A stretch of 51,684 nt of DNA. Origin: Candidatus Bathyarchaeota archaeon (GTDB lineage Archaea; Thermoproteota; Bathyarchaeia; 40CM-2-53-6). This document shows, in pieces, positions 32,795 to 41,825 of this stretch. The notes beneath the pieces were generated by a model. It had not been told where the DNA came from, searched no databases, and saw nothing but the letters and a program-made list of their open reading frames with translations. Location: the NCBI GenBank assembly GCA_005888635.1, contig VBAW01000021.1, positions 1 through 51,684 of the forward strand, read 5' to 3'. Made by a program: the position numbers and the translations under genes. Positions within the stretch are counted from its first letter, which is position 1; each line of letters begins with the position of its first letter.

Positions 32795-34024
32795 ATAGAT
32801 CTCCTGATCCTCGACTCAAAGGAAACCGTCTCAGTAGCCAACCCTACGAAGGACGACCTCGACGTCATAGATGACGGGGGAGTCGCAATCAATAGGGGCA
32901 AGATCGTCGAGGCTGCATCATCTCAACTACTCCAAAGAAAGTACTCGGCTTCAAAGCACATACTCGCAACGGATGAGATAGTCCTCCCCGGCTTTGTAGA
33001 CCCGCACACCCACCTAGTCTTTCAAGGATCAAGAGAAGAAGAATTTCAACAACGACTCGGAGGAGCCTCCTACCTCGACATTCTCCACAAAGGAGGAGGA
33101 ATTATGGAAACCGTCAATAAGACACGCCAGACAACTGAGGACGAACTCTTCTCAATCGCCCAATGCCGTCTCGACGCTATGATAGAGGCCGGAACAACCA
33201 CCCTAGAAATCAAGAGCGGATATGGGCTCAACCTGCAAGATGAGCTGAAAATCCTCAGAGTCATTCGCCGGCTGAAGAGACAGAATCCGTGCAAGATAGC
33301 TGCAACATTTCTCGGCGCTCACTCAATACCCACCGGAATGATCTCCGAAGAGTATGCGAAGATGGTTATGGAGGAAATGATTCCTGCCATTCATCAGAAA
33401 AGACTTGCGGAATTCTGCGATGTCTTCTGCGAAAAAGGAGTCTTTAACCCGGAGCTTTCGAAAGAAATATTGAGAGCGGGATCCAGGAACGGTCTTAGGC
33501 CTAAGATACACGCAGACCAGTTCTCAGACAGCCAAGCCGCAAGAGTCGCAAACGACGTTAGGGCGACGTCGGCTGATCACCTCGTGCATTCGGAATTAGG
33601 CGAGCTGCAGAGAATGGGCGAAACTTCGGTAATTCCAGTTCTTCTTCCCGCCTCCTCGCACAGTCTGATGAGCGAGGACTATGCGCCTGCGAGGGACATG
33701 TTATCACAAGGACTCCCAGTGGCACTGGGAACCGACTTTAGTCCGTCCAACTGGATTCTCGGACTGCTGACAGTTGCCGCGGTTGCGACCAGAGGACTCC
33801 GGATGAAAGCAGCGGAGATCATTCGCGGAATCACGATCAACGCAGCCAGATCGTTGAGCCTTCAACAAAGTGTAGGGAGTATCGCGAACGGCAAACGCGC
33901 TGACATCGTAATCTTGAAGGTTCCAAGTTACAAGTGGATTGGCTACACGTATGGGGAAGGATTGGTGGACAAGGTCCTTATTGAGGGAAAGGAAGTGGTG
34001 AGGGAGGGCAAGAGAGTCCATTGA
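32795..34024 (+). CDS. hutI: Imidazolonepropionase (start codon not standard)
   Basis: Opens 4-imidazolone-5-propionate to N-formimino-L-glutamate. N-terminal beta part [20 protein letters not shown], then the metal motif [71 protein letters not shown] and ITINAARSL. The frame is open back to the peptidase stop at 32729, but no ATG, GTG or TTG occurs in any frame between 32732 and about 32870. ATG 33104 would remove the HTH metal site. The likely initiator is ATA 32795, ACG 32783 or CTG 32804; I set 32795 as a placeholder. TATA-like GTTATAATTA at 32736-32745 lies just after the peptidase gene. Confidence 0.9.
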   Translation: MDLLILDSKETVSVANPTKDDLDVIDDGGVAINRGKIVEAASSQLLQRKYSASKHILATDEIVLPGFVDPHTHLVFQGSREEEFQQRLGGASYLDILHKGGGIMETVNKTRQTTEDELFSIAQCRLDAMIEAGTTTLEIKSGYGLNLQDELKILRVIRRLKRQNPCKIAATFLGAHSIPTGMISEEYAKMVMEEMIPAIHQKRLAEFCDVFCEKGVFNPELSKEILRAGSRNGLRPKIHADQFSDSQAARVANDVRATSADHLVHSELGELQRMGETSVIPVLLPASSHSLMSEDYAPARDMLSQGLPVALGTDFSPSNWILGLLTVAAVATRGLRMKAAEIIRGITINAARSLSLQQSVGSIANGKRADIVILKVPSYKWIGYTYGEGLVDKVLIEGKEVVREGKRVH

Positions 34025-35712
34025 CTCCTCAGGGTCAACCACAGCCCGTTACCACTCTGAAGCAGAAACAGAATCTGTCTCTGATCACGGGTAGGACCCT
34101 GAACTGCAGAAATTGGCAGATTGAGGGGGCTTTGAGAATGCTACACAATGTTCTGCAGCCGGACGTAGCGAAAAACCCTGATGAGTTGATCGTCTACGGT
34201 GGAACAGGAAGAGCTGCTCGATCATGGGATGCTCTTGAGACGATCGAGACTTCTCTCAAGAAGCTGGGGGAGGAGGACACTCTTCTTGTCCAGAGCGGGA
34301 AGCCTGTGGCGATCTTCAAGACTCATAGGATGGCGCCGAGGGTCTTGATCGTCAACAGCATGCTAGTGCCCAAATGGGCGACATGGGATTACTTCTACGA
34401 ACTCGAACAGAAGGGACTGATAATGTTCGGACAAATGACTGCCGGATCTTGGGCTTACATCGGAACACAGGGAATTCTACAAGGCACTTACGAGACGCTT
34501 GCTGCTGCGGCTAGAGAGCATTTTGGGGGGAGTCTGAAAGGTAGAGTCGTCCTAACAGCTGGCCTCGGCGAGATGGGGGGAGCGCAACCGTTGGCAGTGA
34601 CGATGAATCATGGGATCGCCCTAGCCGTCGAGATCGATAATCGGGCGATAGAGAGGAGACTGAAGCATGGCTACGTTCAGAGATCGACTGATGATCTTGA
34701 CGAAGCGATCGATATTGTGAATCAAGCTAAGCAAGAAGGAACTTCGGCAAGTCTTGCCCTGCTCGGAAACGCTGCTGAGATTCATCCAGAGCTTGTGAGA
34801 AGATCAATCATTCCGGATATCGTTACAGATCAGACATCGGCCCACGATCCACTAAACGGATACTATCCCGCGGGAATGTCGAAGGAGGAAGCTGACCAGC
34901 TGAGAAAGTCCGACCCGACTGACTATCTCGACAAGGCTGGCAAAAGCATCGTGACCCATGTCAAAGCCATGATCAATATGGGTCGCAAGGGAGCTGTTGT
35001 CTTCGAATATGGCAACAACATTCGACAAAAGGCCTTTGACACCGGTCTGAAAGAAGCATTCGAATTCCCGGGATTCGTTCAGAAGTACATCAGACCAATG
35101 TTCTGTGAAGGTAGGGGTCCGTTCAGGTGGACGTCGCTCGTTGGGGACCAAGAAGACATCCGGAAGATAGACCAGCTCGTCCTTGATACTTTTCCAGACA
35201 ATATGGACCTTCGGAGATGGATAGAGAAGGCTCAGCGGCACGTCAAGTTCCAAGGACTGCCCGCCCGGGTCTGCTGGCTGGGATATGGCGAGAGAGCAAA
35301 GTTCGGAGCACGCATCAACGAAATGGTCAGAACAGGAAAATTATCGGGTCCCATATGGATCGGACGCGATCACCTCGACTGTGGGAGTGTCGCCTCGCCG
35401 AGACGAGAGACAGAGGGGATGATGGATGGAAGTGACGCGATAGCTGACTGGCCGATCCTCAACGCGCTTCTCAATACTGCGGCAGGTGCAACGTGGGTGA
35501 GTGTCCATCAGGGTGGCGGGGTCGGGATGGGCTACAGTATACATGCGGGCATGTGTCTTGTGGCTGATGGCACACCTGAAGCCGCGGAAAGGCTAGAAAG
35601 AGTCCTGACTGTGGACCCTGGGATCGGAATTGTCCGACATGCTGACGCAGGCTATTCGAAAGCGAAGAAGATTGCTAGAGAGAAGGGAATACGGATGCCG
35701 ATGCTCAAGTAA
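34021..35712 (+). CDS. hutU: Urocanate hydratase
   Basis: 563 residues, normal length. Converts urocanate to imidazolonepropionate using tightly bound NAD. Seen: [75 protein letters not shown] (NAD region), [28 protein letters not shown] and [17 protein letters not shown]. The TTG start overlaps the hutI stop by 4 bp (TTGA), a sign of translational coupling. The order I-U-H makes a compact histidine breakdown operon. Confidence 0.96.
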   Translation: MTPQGQPQPVTTLKQKQNLSLITGRTLNCRNWQIEGALRMLHNVLQPDVAKNPDELIVYGGTGRAARSWDALETIETSLKKLGEEDTLLVQSGKPVAIFKTHRMAPRVLIVNSMLVPKWATWDYFYELEQKGLIMFGQMTAGSWAYIGTQGILQGTYETLAAAAREHFGGSLKGRVVLTAGLGEMGGAQPLAVTMNHGIALAVEIDNRAIERRLKHGYVQRSTDDLDEAIDIVNQAKQEGTSASLALLGNAAEIHPELVRRSIIPDIVTDQTSAHDPLNGYYPAGMSKEEADQLRKSDPTDYLDKAGKSIVTHVKAMINMGRKGAVVFEYGNNIRQKAFDTGLKEAFEFPGFVQKYIRPMFCEGRGPFRWTSLVGDQEDIRKIDQLVLDTFPDNMDLRRWIEKAQRHVKFQGLPARVCWLGYGERAKFGARINEMVRTGKLSGPIWIGRDHLDCGSVASPRRETEGMMDGSDAIADWPILNALLNTAAGATWVSVHQGGGVGMGYSIHAGMCLVADGTPEAAERLERVLTVDPGIGIVRHADAGYSKAKKIAREKGIRMPMLK

Positions 35713-35763
35713 GCCCGCCAATACTTATCTCTCAAACATCCTCTGCAAACGACCCGTGGGACA

Positions 35764-37311
35764 TTGGCCCAGGTTATGATAGACGGATCACACCTTACAC
35801 TCGATCAGGTCTTGCGGGTTGCAAGAGAGAACGCCGAGACAGTCATCTCAGAGAAAGCGATCGCCCGCACAAGAAACGGACGCAAAGCCCTCGAACAACT
35901 ATTACAAGAAAAGAAAGTGATCTACGGAGTCAATACAGGATTCGGAGCACTATCAAACTTCAGAATACCGACGGAGGATCTGAAACAGCTACAGACGAAC
36001 CTTATCCGGAGCCACTCCACTAGCGTGGGACGACCACACTCGTCGGAAGTTGTGCGGGCTATGATGCTTCTACGGGCAAATACGCTTCTCAAAGGAAACT
36101 CGGGAATCAGACCAGAGGTAGTCAGCATGATCGTAAAGCTACTCAACAAGCAGATCCACCCATACGTACCGGAGAAGGGCTCGGTGGGCGCCAGCGGAGA
36201 CTTATCGCCGCTGTCTCACATGGCCCTTGTACTTCTTGGGGAAGGAAGCGCCGAATCGCGCGGCCGATGGATTCCAGGTAAGAAAGCTCTAGAAGTTTCG
36301 GGCAGTGTTCCCCTCAAGCTCGAAGCGAAGGAGGGACTCGCACTGAACAATGGTACCCAGCAGATGGTCGCGATAGGCTGCTTGTGCCTTTTCGACGCCT
36401 ACCAACTCCTAGCGACTATGGAAGCTTCGCTCGCTCTATCGCTCGAAGCTCTGAAGGGCTGGGTCGATGCCTTCGATGAAAGAATACAGAAGCTTAGGCC
36501 CCATCCGGGACAACAGATGGTAGCTGAAGAAGTTCGAGGACTAGTGAGAGGAAGCAGAACGGTTAGAACGATAGAGAGTGGCGATCATTCGAATGGTCGC
36601 CCTCAAGACCCATACTCATTCAGATGCGCCCCACAAGTGATGGGAGCGTCGAAAGATGCGTTTGATTTCACAAAACAGATTCTAGAGGTAGAGATGAATT
36701 CGGCTACTGACAATCCTCTCGTGTTTCCAGAGGATGGCGTCTGTATTTCCGGGGGCAACTTTCACGGACAGCCAGTTGCTATGGGACTCGATATCATGGC
36801 CTTGGCGATCTCCTATCTTGCCAACATGTCGGAGAGAAGAATATCCGCCCTGTTAGACCCGTCGCTCAACAACGGGCTTCCACCGTTTCTGGTCGGGGGA
36901 CGATCGAAGCCGGGACTCTCAAGCGGGTTGATGGCGGTCCAGTACACGGCGACATCGCTTGTTGCTGAGAGTAAGCTGCTGACGCATCCTGCTAGCAGTG
37001 ACTCGATCCCGACGTCGAGCAATTTTGAGGATTTTGTCAGCATGGGACCCGGAGCAGCCCACAAGGCGAGAATGATTCTTGAAAACTCCCAGTACGTGGC
37101 CAGTATAGAGCTACTTGTTGCGGCGCAAGGAGTTGATTTGAGAGGCGCTAAGGGACTGGGAGGGGGGACTAGACGAGTCTTTCAAGCTATCAGACGAAAG
37201 GTTCCTCCGCTAATTGAAGATCGGTCTTCCCACGATGATATCGAGAAGATTCGCAAGATGGTTCGCGATGGTGAGATAGCGAAGATCGTCGCCCAAGTTA
37301 CTGGGTCCTGA
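35764..37311 (+). CDS. hutH: Histidine ammonia-lyase
   Basis: 515 residues. Removes ammonia from histidine to give urocanate. The self-made MIO cofactor comes from Ala-Ser-Gly in GSVGASGDLSPLSHMALVL. Other family signatures are YGVNTGFGALSNF, QMVAIGCLCLFDAYQLLA, QDPYSFRCAPQVMGA, NSATDNPLVF, SGGNFHGQPVAMGLD and the C-terminal Ser/Ala-rich helices. Start is TTG 35764 or ATG 35776; TATA-like ATACTTATC (35721-35729) suggests that hutH also has its own promoter. Confidence 0.96.
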   Translation: MAQVMIDGSHLTLDQVLRVARENAETVISEKAIARTRNGRKALEQLLQEKKVIYGVNTGFGALSNFRIPTEDLKQLQTNLIRSHSTSVGRPHSSEVVRAMMLLRANTLLKGNSGIRPEVVSMIVKLLNKQIHPYVPEKGSVGASGDLSPLSHMALVLLGEGSAESRGRWIPGKKALEVSGSVPLKLEAKEGLALNNGTQQMVAIGCLCLFDAYQLLATMEASLALSLEALKGWVDAFDERIQKLRPHPGQQMVAEEVRGLVRGSRTVRTIESGDHSNGRPQDPYSFRCAPQVMGASKDAFDFTKQILEVEMNSATDNPLVFPEDGVCISGGNFHGQPVAMGLDIMALAISYLANMSERRISALLDPSLNNGLPPFLVGGRSKPGLSSGLMAVQYTATSLVAESKLLTHPASSDSIPTSSNFEDFVSMGPGAAHKARMILENSQYVASIELLVAAQGVDLRGAKGLGGGTRRVFQAIRRKVPPLIEDRSSHDDIEKIRKMVRDGEIAKIVAQVTGS

Positions 37312-37318
37312 GTCGAAC

Positions 37319-38083
37319 GTGATAGTCTACCCACTTAGATCGAGTCTTGCGAAACCCGGAGACTCCATTCCCGAACTGTTCTCTAAGGCTCTAGCAAAGA
37401 AACGTACACGTCTCAAAACAGGAGACATAGTAGCAGTCTCAAGCAAGATTGTTGGAATCTGCGAAAATAGGATCCGATACCTCGACAGCATAAGACCCGG
37501 GTGGCGGGCTAGAAGACTCGCTCGCAAACATTCTATGGTTCCCTCGTTTGCTCAAGCCGTTCTAGACGAAGCGGATACCGTGGTCGGCGGCGTGAAGGGA
37601 GCGCTTCTAACGGTGAAGAACGGTGACGCTGTTGCGAATGCCGGGATCGACCGAAAGAACGCGCCGGAGGGAGCTGTTGTGATCTGGCCTCGATATGCAG
37701 ACTTGTCTGCGGTGAAAATCCGACAGTCTATCCGACGAAGATCGGGAAAAAATGTGGGAGTCGTAATTGTCGATAGTCGAGTGAGCCCGATGAGGCTGGG
37801 GACGACGGGCTTTGCGATCGGCTGTGCAGGTTTCGAACCAGTCGAAGACCTCAGAGGAGGCGTCGACCTTTTCGGCGGACGAATCGAGATCACGTTCCGA
37901 GCGATCGCCGATGGAGTAGCAGCATCGGCTCAGCTTGTGATGGGCGAGGCGTCGGACCAGATTCCCTTCGCGATAGTTCGCGATGCCCCCGTTAGACTAA
38001 GCAATGGGCACGATATTCGTTCAGCAAAGCTGACGTGGAATCGATGCCTCTACATGAGCCAGATCCCACGCGGAAATGATTGA
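37319..38083 (+). CDS. CofE-like F420-0:gamma-glutamyl ligase family protein
   Basis: 254 residues. CofE adds glutamate to coenzyme F420-0 with GTP. Seen: LKTGDIVAVSSKIVGICENR, LLTVKNGDAVANAGIDRKNAPEGAVVIWP, VGVVIVDSRVSPMRLGTTGFAIGCAGFEPVEDLRGGVDLFGG and VAASAQLVMGEASDQIPFAIVRDAPV. The usual D-T/S-x-G-R-P-x-R motif is DSRVSPMRLG here, so it belongs to a side branch and could ligate glutamate to something else. GTG start 7 bp after hutH, clearly in the hut operon; no formiminoglutamase is seen. Confidence 0.82.
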   Translation: MIVYPLRSSLAKPGDSIPELFSKALAKKRTRLKTGDIVAVSSKIVGICENRIRYLDSIRPGWRARRLARKHSMVPSFAQAVLDEADTVVGGVKGALLTVKNGDAVANAGIDRKNAPEGAVVIWPRYADLSAVKIRQSIRRRSGKNVGVVIVDSRVSPMRLGTTGFAIGCAGFEPVEDLRGGVDLFGGRIEITFRAIADGVAASAQLVMGEASDQIPFAIVRDAPVRLSNGHDIRSAKLTWNRCLYMSQIPRGND

Positions 38084-38165
38084 GTTTGAGGAGCATCGAT
38101 TTGGATTCAAAGACTACAGACTCTCCGGGAAATAGCAGGATTCCCGGGAAGCGCCCAAAGAGCAC

Positions 38166-38413
38166 TTTTGTGTCGTGAGGAGCGACTGCTTTTGAGATTT
38201 CTAGGAGAGGGGTCTCGCCAGTTGAGACTGTTCTGGGCGAGTCTCGCGTTTCAGGGCGCAGAATAGAACCGTCACCTGTTTTTCTGATCGCAGATTAAGC
38301 GTGGAGATCAGCGTGAAAAAGTCGCGATCTCAAATCGCCTGCCCCGATTCCGGATCAGGGTTCATTTTGCGCCTATTCCTCTTCTTGACTTTCGAAAACC
38401 CTAGTCTGCGAAT
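38166..38413 (+). repeat. Dispersed structured element, copy B
   Basis: Second copy of the element at 23948-24186, same orientation, between the convergent ends of the cofE-like and metzincin-like genes. 38210-38356 aligns without gaps to 23991-24137. GGCGCAGAAT (38255-38264) pairs with ATTTTGCGCC (38364-38373): one G-C of copy A is G-U here, and copy A's outer G-U is G-C here. The inner stem is GCGT/GCGT (38299-302 with 38311-314) with two wobbles where copy A has Watson-Crick pairs. Eight extra bases relative to A lie between the right arm and AGTCTGCGAAT. The rest of the gap shows no gene. Confidence 0.75.
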
Positions 38414-38444
38414 CATTCTCTAGTCTGCTGTTGTGGGGCGCAGC

Positions 38445-40451
38445 TCAGACCGGTTTTTGGCATCTATCGCAGTACCAGCGCATTTGAGCCGGGTCCCACC
38501 TCAAAGGCTGCTGGCAAGTGGGACATCGATTGTACTGGACTCCTGCCGGTTTTCTCCTTCGGAATATCAGATATCCGAGCAGGATGCCGATTGCTACGCC
38601 TATTGCGACTCCGATGAGGCTGAAGACGAGGGCTGGTGAGATGGCGCTGTTGGCGAGCTGCTGAGCCGCGCTAGCATCTTCGGCTGCTGCCAGCGAGTAC
38701 TGTACGGCACCGGCATAGTCCATTGTGTCGTACAGGTTTTCTGCCTGCGCAATATTCTGGTTAGCCATGGATATGTCTCCGGAGTTGAGGAGAGTGTTCT
38801 GAGTGCTTGAGAGAGACTGTACGGCGAAAGAAAGTAGCTCATCATTCACTCCCCGCAAGATCGAGTCCCTGTCGAACTGGCTATAGTTCAGACTGTAAGC
38901 ATAGTATCCCATGACGGTGTTCGTAAAGTCCTCTGTCAAATCGTAGATGAAAGGATGGTTCAGGCCCATCATGTGTCCTAGTTCGTGAATCGCGTCATGT
39001 GTGAAGCCGGCTCCCTTTCCAGGCTGACTGTAGGTTGAGTTGTTGCCGATGGTGAAGTCGGCCTGCTGGGACAATCCTATCATGACCATATCTCCCAACG
39101 CCTCGCCTCCGAATGTACCATAGATGTTGGGCGACCCGATGTCTTCCTTAAGCGGAACACCGAACGTGTAATTTCCTTTGAAAGCAAAGAGAAATGCTGG
39201 AACATCAATTGTCGAAGTGGTCCGGGTTACATTGATGAAATTCGTAATGTGTCCCAGACCGTAAGTTGTGAACCAGTTGTAGACCAAGTCGCCATCCACG
39301 ATCGGCCGGCCGGATACGGGATCTCTGAGAGTTGTTGTTGCATTAGCCATTATCGCGGCGAGCCCAGGGTAGTCCGTCACGTTTGCATAATTGATCTTGA
39401 CGGTTACGCCAGCAAACGGGACGAGACTGGCCAAATTCTCCTGAATCATAGTTTCATTGATCGTTGCGGTCAGCTTCGGACCCTGTAATTTTTCCGTCGT
39501 CGTCCGATTATCGAGAACGAAGAGTTGGACGTTATAGTTCTGGGCGTAGTTCACTGGATAGAGCTGGTCGGGAGCGAACAGATTGTTGACAGCGCCATAG
39601 ACGTAGGACCCGATGAACTTACTCATCCAGAGCTTCCCATAGTACGTGCTGGTGCTGATTCCTCTCAACTGAGATGCGACTTGCACCGGGAGCTCGTTCG
39701 TCCAGTAGCTGGGCCCAGCAGAGAGATCCATGTAATAGAATCGGCCGCTCCCACCCCAGCCCGTCATGAAGTGGCGCGTCATGTTGAGACCTAGGTCAGG
39801 GTCTGTGACTGTTCTGTTGTAGTAGTGAGCAGTCACCGACTGACGAATGCACGGTCCACATTGGGCGACATAGTTTTGATATTCTGTGTATTGGAACGAC
39901 GGGACACCTAAGCCGCTGAGGTCTGCAACGAACAGAGTATATCCGGAAACTGGGTTTCCTCCGAATAGAGTCATGTTGGACCCGAGCCAAGATTCGACCT
40001 TGTCAGCATCGTAGAAGTAGTTGCGTGCAACCGAGACAGTCGACGAGTTTGTGAAGTAAGGATTGACCAGTCCGGATGGGCTCGTAGGCCTTGGACCAGT
40101 GTCCTCTTGTTTTTCAATCGACCGGAGATATTGCACGAACTTGGTCGTGGTTGAGTTGTCAGCGAAGGTTAACTGGTAGTTGAAGTTGAAAATCACGCCA
40201 GTATTCAAGGGCCCAGCAAGAATCGCTTGGTATTTCAGAGGAGGAACAGAGACACTGCTCTTCAGATAAGTCGAATTCAACTCTCCCGGTGTGATTCCAA
40301 GAAACACGATCTTGATCGTGAGCGAGGCAGATCTGTTCAGCCCAAAGCCCTGTTCATTGATCAACTGAGGTGATTGAGAATGGACCGGAGGAAACTGAAC
40401 GATGGAGAGAAGCACAATTAGTGCGACGGGAAGTACTTGGGCAAGGCGCAT
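38445..40451 (-). CDS. Secreted, membrane-anchored metzincin-like metallopeptidase with cytoplasmic zinc ribbon
   Basis: 668 residues. Signal peptide (LPVALIVLLSIVQF). A large outer domain with many N-x-S/T sites. The catalytic motif HELGHMMGLNHP (489-500) has the H-E-x2-H-x2-G-x2-H ligand set of metzincins, followed by a possible Met-turn NTVMGYYAY. A helical region rich in Ala/Gln/Asn (about 535-605) looks like paired helices. A membrane helix (about 608-632) and a cytoplasmic zinc ribbon (CPTCQQPLRW to WYCDRC) end the protein. ATG start. A membrane sheddase or nutrient protease is plausible; the inner zinc ribbon hints at contact with cytoplasmic partners. Confidence 0.83.
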   Translation of the reverse strand: MRLAQVLPVALIVLLSIVQFPPVHSQSPQLINEQGFGLNRSASLTIKIVFLGITPGELNSTYLKSSVSVPPLKYQAILAGPLNTGVIFNFNYQLTFADNSTTTKFVQYLRSIEKQEDTGPRPTSPSGLVNPYFTNSSTVSVARNYFYDADKVESWLGSNMTLFGGNPVSGYTLFVADLSGLGVPSFQYTEYQNYVAQCGPCIRQSVTAHYYNRTVTDPDLGLNMTRHFMTGWGGSGRFYYMDLSAGPSYWTNELPVQVASQLRGISTSTYYGKLWMSKFIGSYVYGAVNNLFAPDQLYPVNYAQNYNVQLFVLDNRTTTEKLQGPKLTATINETMIQENLASLVPFAGVTVKINYANVTDYPGLAAIMANATTTLRDPVSGRPIVDGDLVYNWFTTYGLGHITNFINVTRTTSTIDVPAFLFAFKGNYTFGVPLKEDIGSPNIYGTFGGEALGDMVMIGLSQQADFTIGNNSTYSQPGKGAGFTHDAIHELGHMMGLNHPFIYDLTEDFTNTVMGYYAYSLNYSQFDRDSILRGVNDELLSFAVQSLSSTQNTLLNSGDISMANQNIAQAENLYDTMDYAGAVQYSLAAAEDASAAQQLANSAISPALVFSLIGVAIGVAIGILLGYLIFRRRKPAGVQYNRCPTCQQPLRWDPAQMRWYCDRCQKPV

Positions 40452-40496
40452 CTTGGTTTCATCTCGAAGTCGGGCCGGATTTCTATTAAGCGTCGT

Positions 40497-41717
40497 CTAG
40501 GATTCCATAACTGGGACCGTGAAGTCTCCCTTCGGAACGATTAGTATCTTCGATTCCTTGCCTTCAACGCGTATCGCCTTCTGCACTGCTTCGGTGGCAG
40601 TCTGGGATGGTTTCAACCCAAAGGAGTCCCGTACAAATAGTTCCGGAAGAATAGATACCAACTGAATTCGGCACTTCTCAAGGGCGTCTTGGAGGAACAG
40701 GTTAACATGGCCGCCAAGCTTGAATCTATATCTCAGCTCCGTCGACAATTCCTTCCGTTCAGGAAATCGCCGAGCGTACTCTAGGAAGCTGGAATCGCCA
40801 ACTCCTTTCGAACATTCGGCCACCAAGATTATCGTGCCCTCTCTCCTCACGGCGCCAAGAACATTGGAGGCTACTCTGACCGCATGGTAGAGGTCTGCTC
40901 CCAACAGGCTCCCCGCCGACACGATGACGATGTCCAGCTTCCGTTCAATCTTTGGACTGTAGATCTCGCGGTAGCGCGAGACGCCTTCCCTGAACACGGA
41001 CTCCATTTCCCCGGCAAAGGCCGAGCCAACTCCTCCCGCGCCGTCTGGCATGAAGCATAAGCTGTAGAATGGTCCAGCGAGTTTGCACGCTTCGAGAGAA
41101 TCCGACAAGACCTGATTGTCCGGTGCGGATGAAGATGTTGGGAAACCCTTCGTCAAGAGTGATCGGTTCTTTGTTATCGAATGGATCGAGGACGAGCCTG
41201 GTAGAACGGCCTCGGGTCCTCCGGTGAAGCCGCTTGCGAAATGGGGCATGACGAGTCCGACGCCGATCTTGACCTCGCACGAGGCTAGGTCAGGGTCCAA
41301 CTCGACACTCGTTCCTGCCGAAGTCTTTCCGAGTTCTGCGAACGAGGCCTGGGAAGGGTCGATAATCTTGAGATCCTCACCAGCGGGGGCCACGTTTGAC
41401 ATGCGTTTTCGGATGAAGACTCTCACATTGTCGATACCCAGCGCGGTGAGACGGGCTCTCAGAGCCTTCACCGCTTCGTCCCTTGCGATAGATGGAACGA
41501 TGGGATCAATGAGTATTCCAGCAACGCTACCAGGTTTGATCATATCTTTCAGGAAGAGCCCTCCAACCGGCTTTTCGAGAGCCTCCTCGATTATGGAAGC
41601 GGCATCTTTCGTCCCAAGCGGCTTGGCCGGCTCCAGAATTCTGTAGAAATTGTCGTCTGGAACCCGGACTGGAACCTCGGTCTCGCCATAAGGTATCCAG
41701 AGTTCCAAACCGGCCAC
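40497..41717 (-). CDS. LarA-like (DUF2088) protein lacking key lysine
   Basis: 406 residues similar to lactate-racemase-type LarA, which uses a nickel-pincer cofactor bound to a Lys in a GGRK-like motif. Here the aligned stretch is FASGFTGGPEAVLPG: the Lys position is Glu. The His of the cofactor pocket is kept (VMPHFASGF), but the first-domain His-Asp region reads KIIDPSQ with no His. C-terminal parts (DIVIVSAGSLLGADLYHAVRVASNVL and ILVAECSKGVGDSSFLEYA) match the family. It is thus a divergent member, maybe an epimerase with another mechanism or a non-enzyme. GTG start; TATA box 28 bp upstream. Confidence 0.8.
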   Translation of the reverse strand: MAGLELWIPYGETEVPVRVPDDNFYRILEPAKPLGTKDAASIIEEALEKPVGGLFLKDMIKPGSVAGILIDPIVPSIARDEAVKALRARLTALGIDNVRVFIRKRMSNVAPAGEDLKIIDPSQASFAELGKTSAGTSVELDPDLASCEVKIGVGLVMPHFASGFTGGPEAVLPGSSSIHSITKNRSLLTKGFPTSSSAPDNQVLSDSLEACKLAGPFYSLCFMPDGAGGVGSAFAGEMESVFREGVSRYREIYSPKIERKLDIVIVSAGSLLGADLYHAVRVASNVLGAVRREGTIILVAECSKGVGDSSFLEYARRFPERKELSTELRYRFKLGGHVNLFLQDALEKCRIQLVSILPELFVRDSFGLKPSQTATEAVQKAIRVEGKESKILIVPKGDFTVPVMES

Positions 41718-41741
41718 CTTGATTGTTCGATTGGGCTTGCC

Positions 41742-41747
41742 TTTAAA
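41742..41747 (-). promoter_or_regulatory. TATA-like box of the LarA-like gene
   Basis: TTTAAA (minus strand context CGATTTAAAG), centred 28 bp before the GTG start, so the mRNA is probably leaderless. The neighbouring CTATACTA at 41751-41758 on the plus strand may drive pyrE with a leader of about 45 nt. Confidence 0.5.
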
Positions 41748-41825
41748 TCGCTATACTAGCCGGCAGAGTTCGCGTCTGCTTAGACGAATCGTCAAGGCGG
41801 GCGGAAAAATTCGAGGATAACTGAA

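Noticed and set aside
41116-41646. 176-codon frame opposite the LarA-like gene
   Set aside because: No motif; the minus-strand protein is clearly related to LarA.
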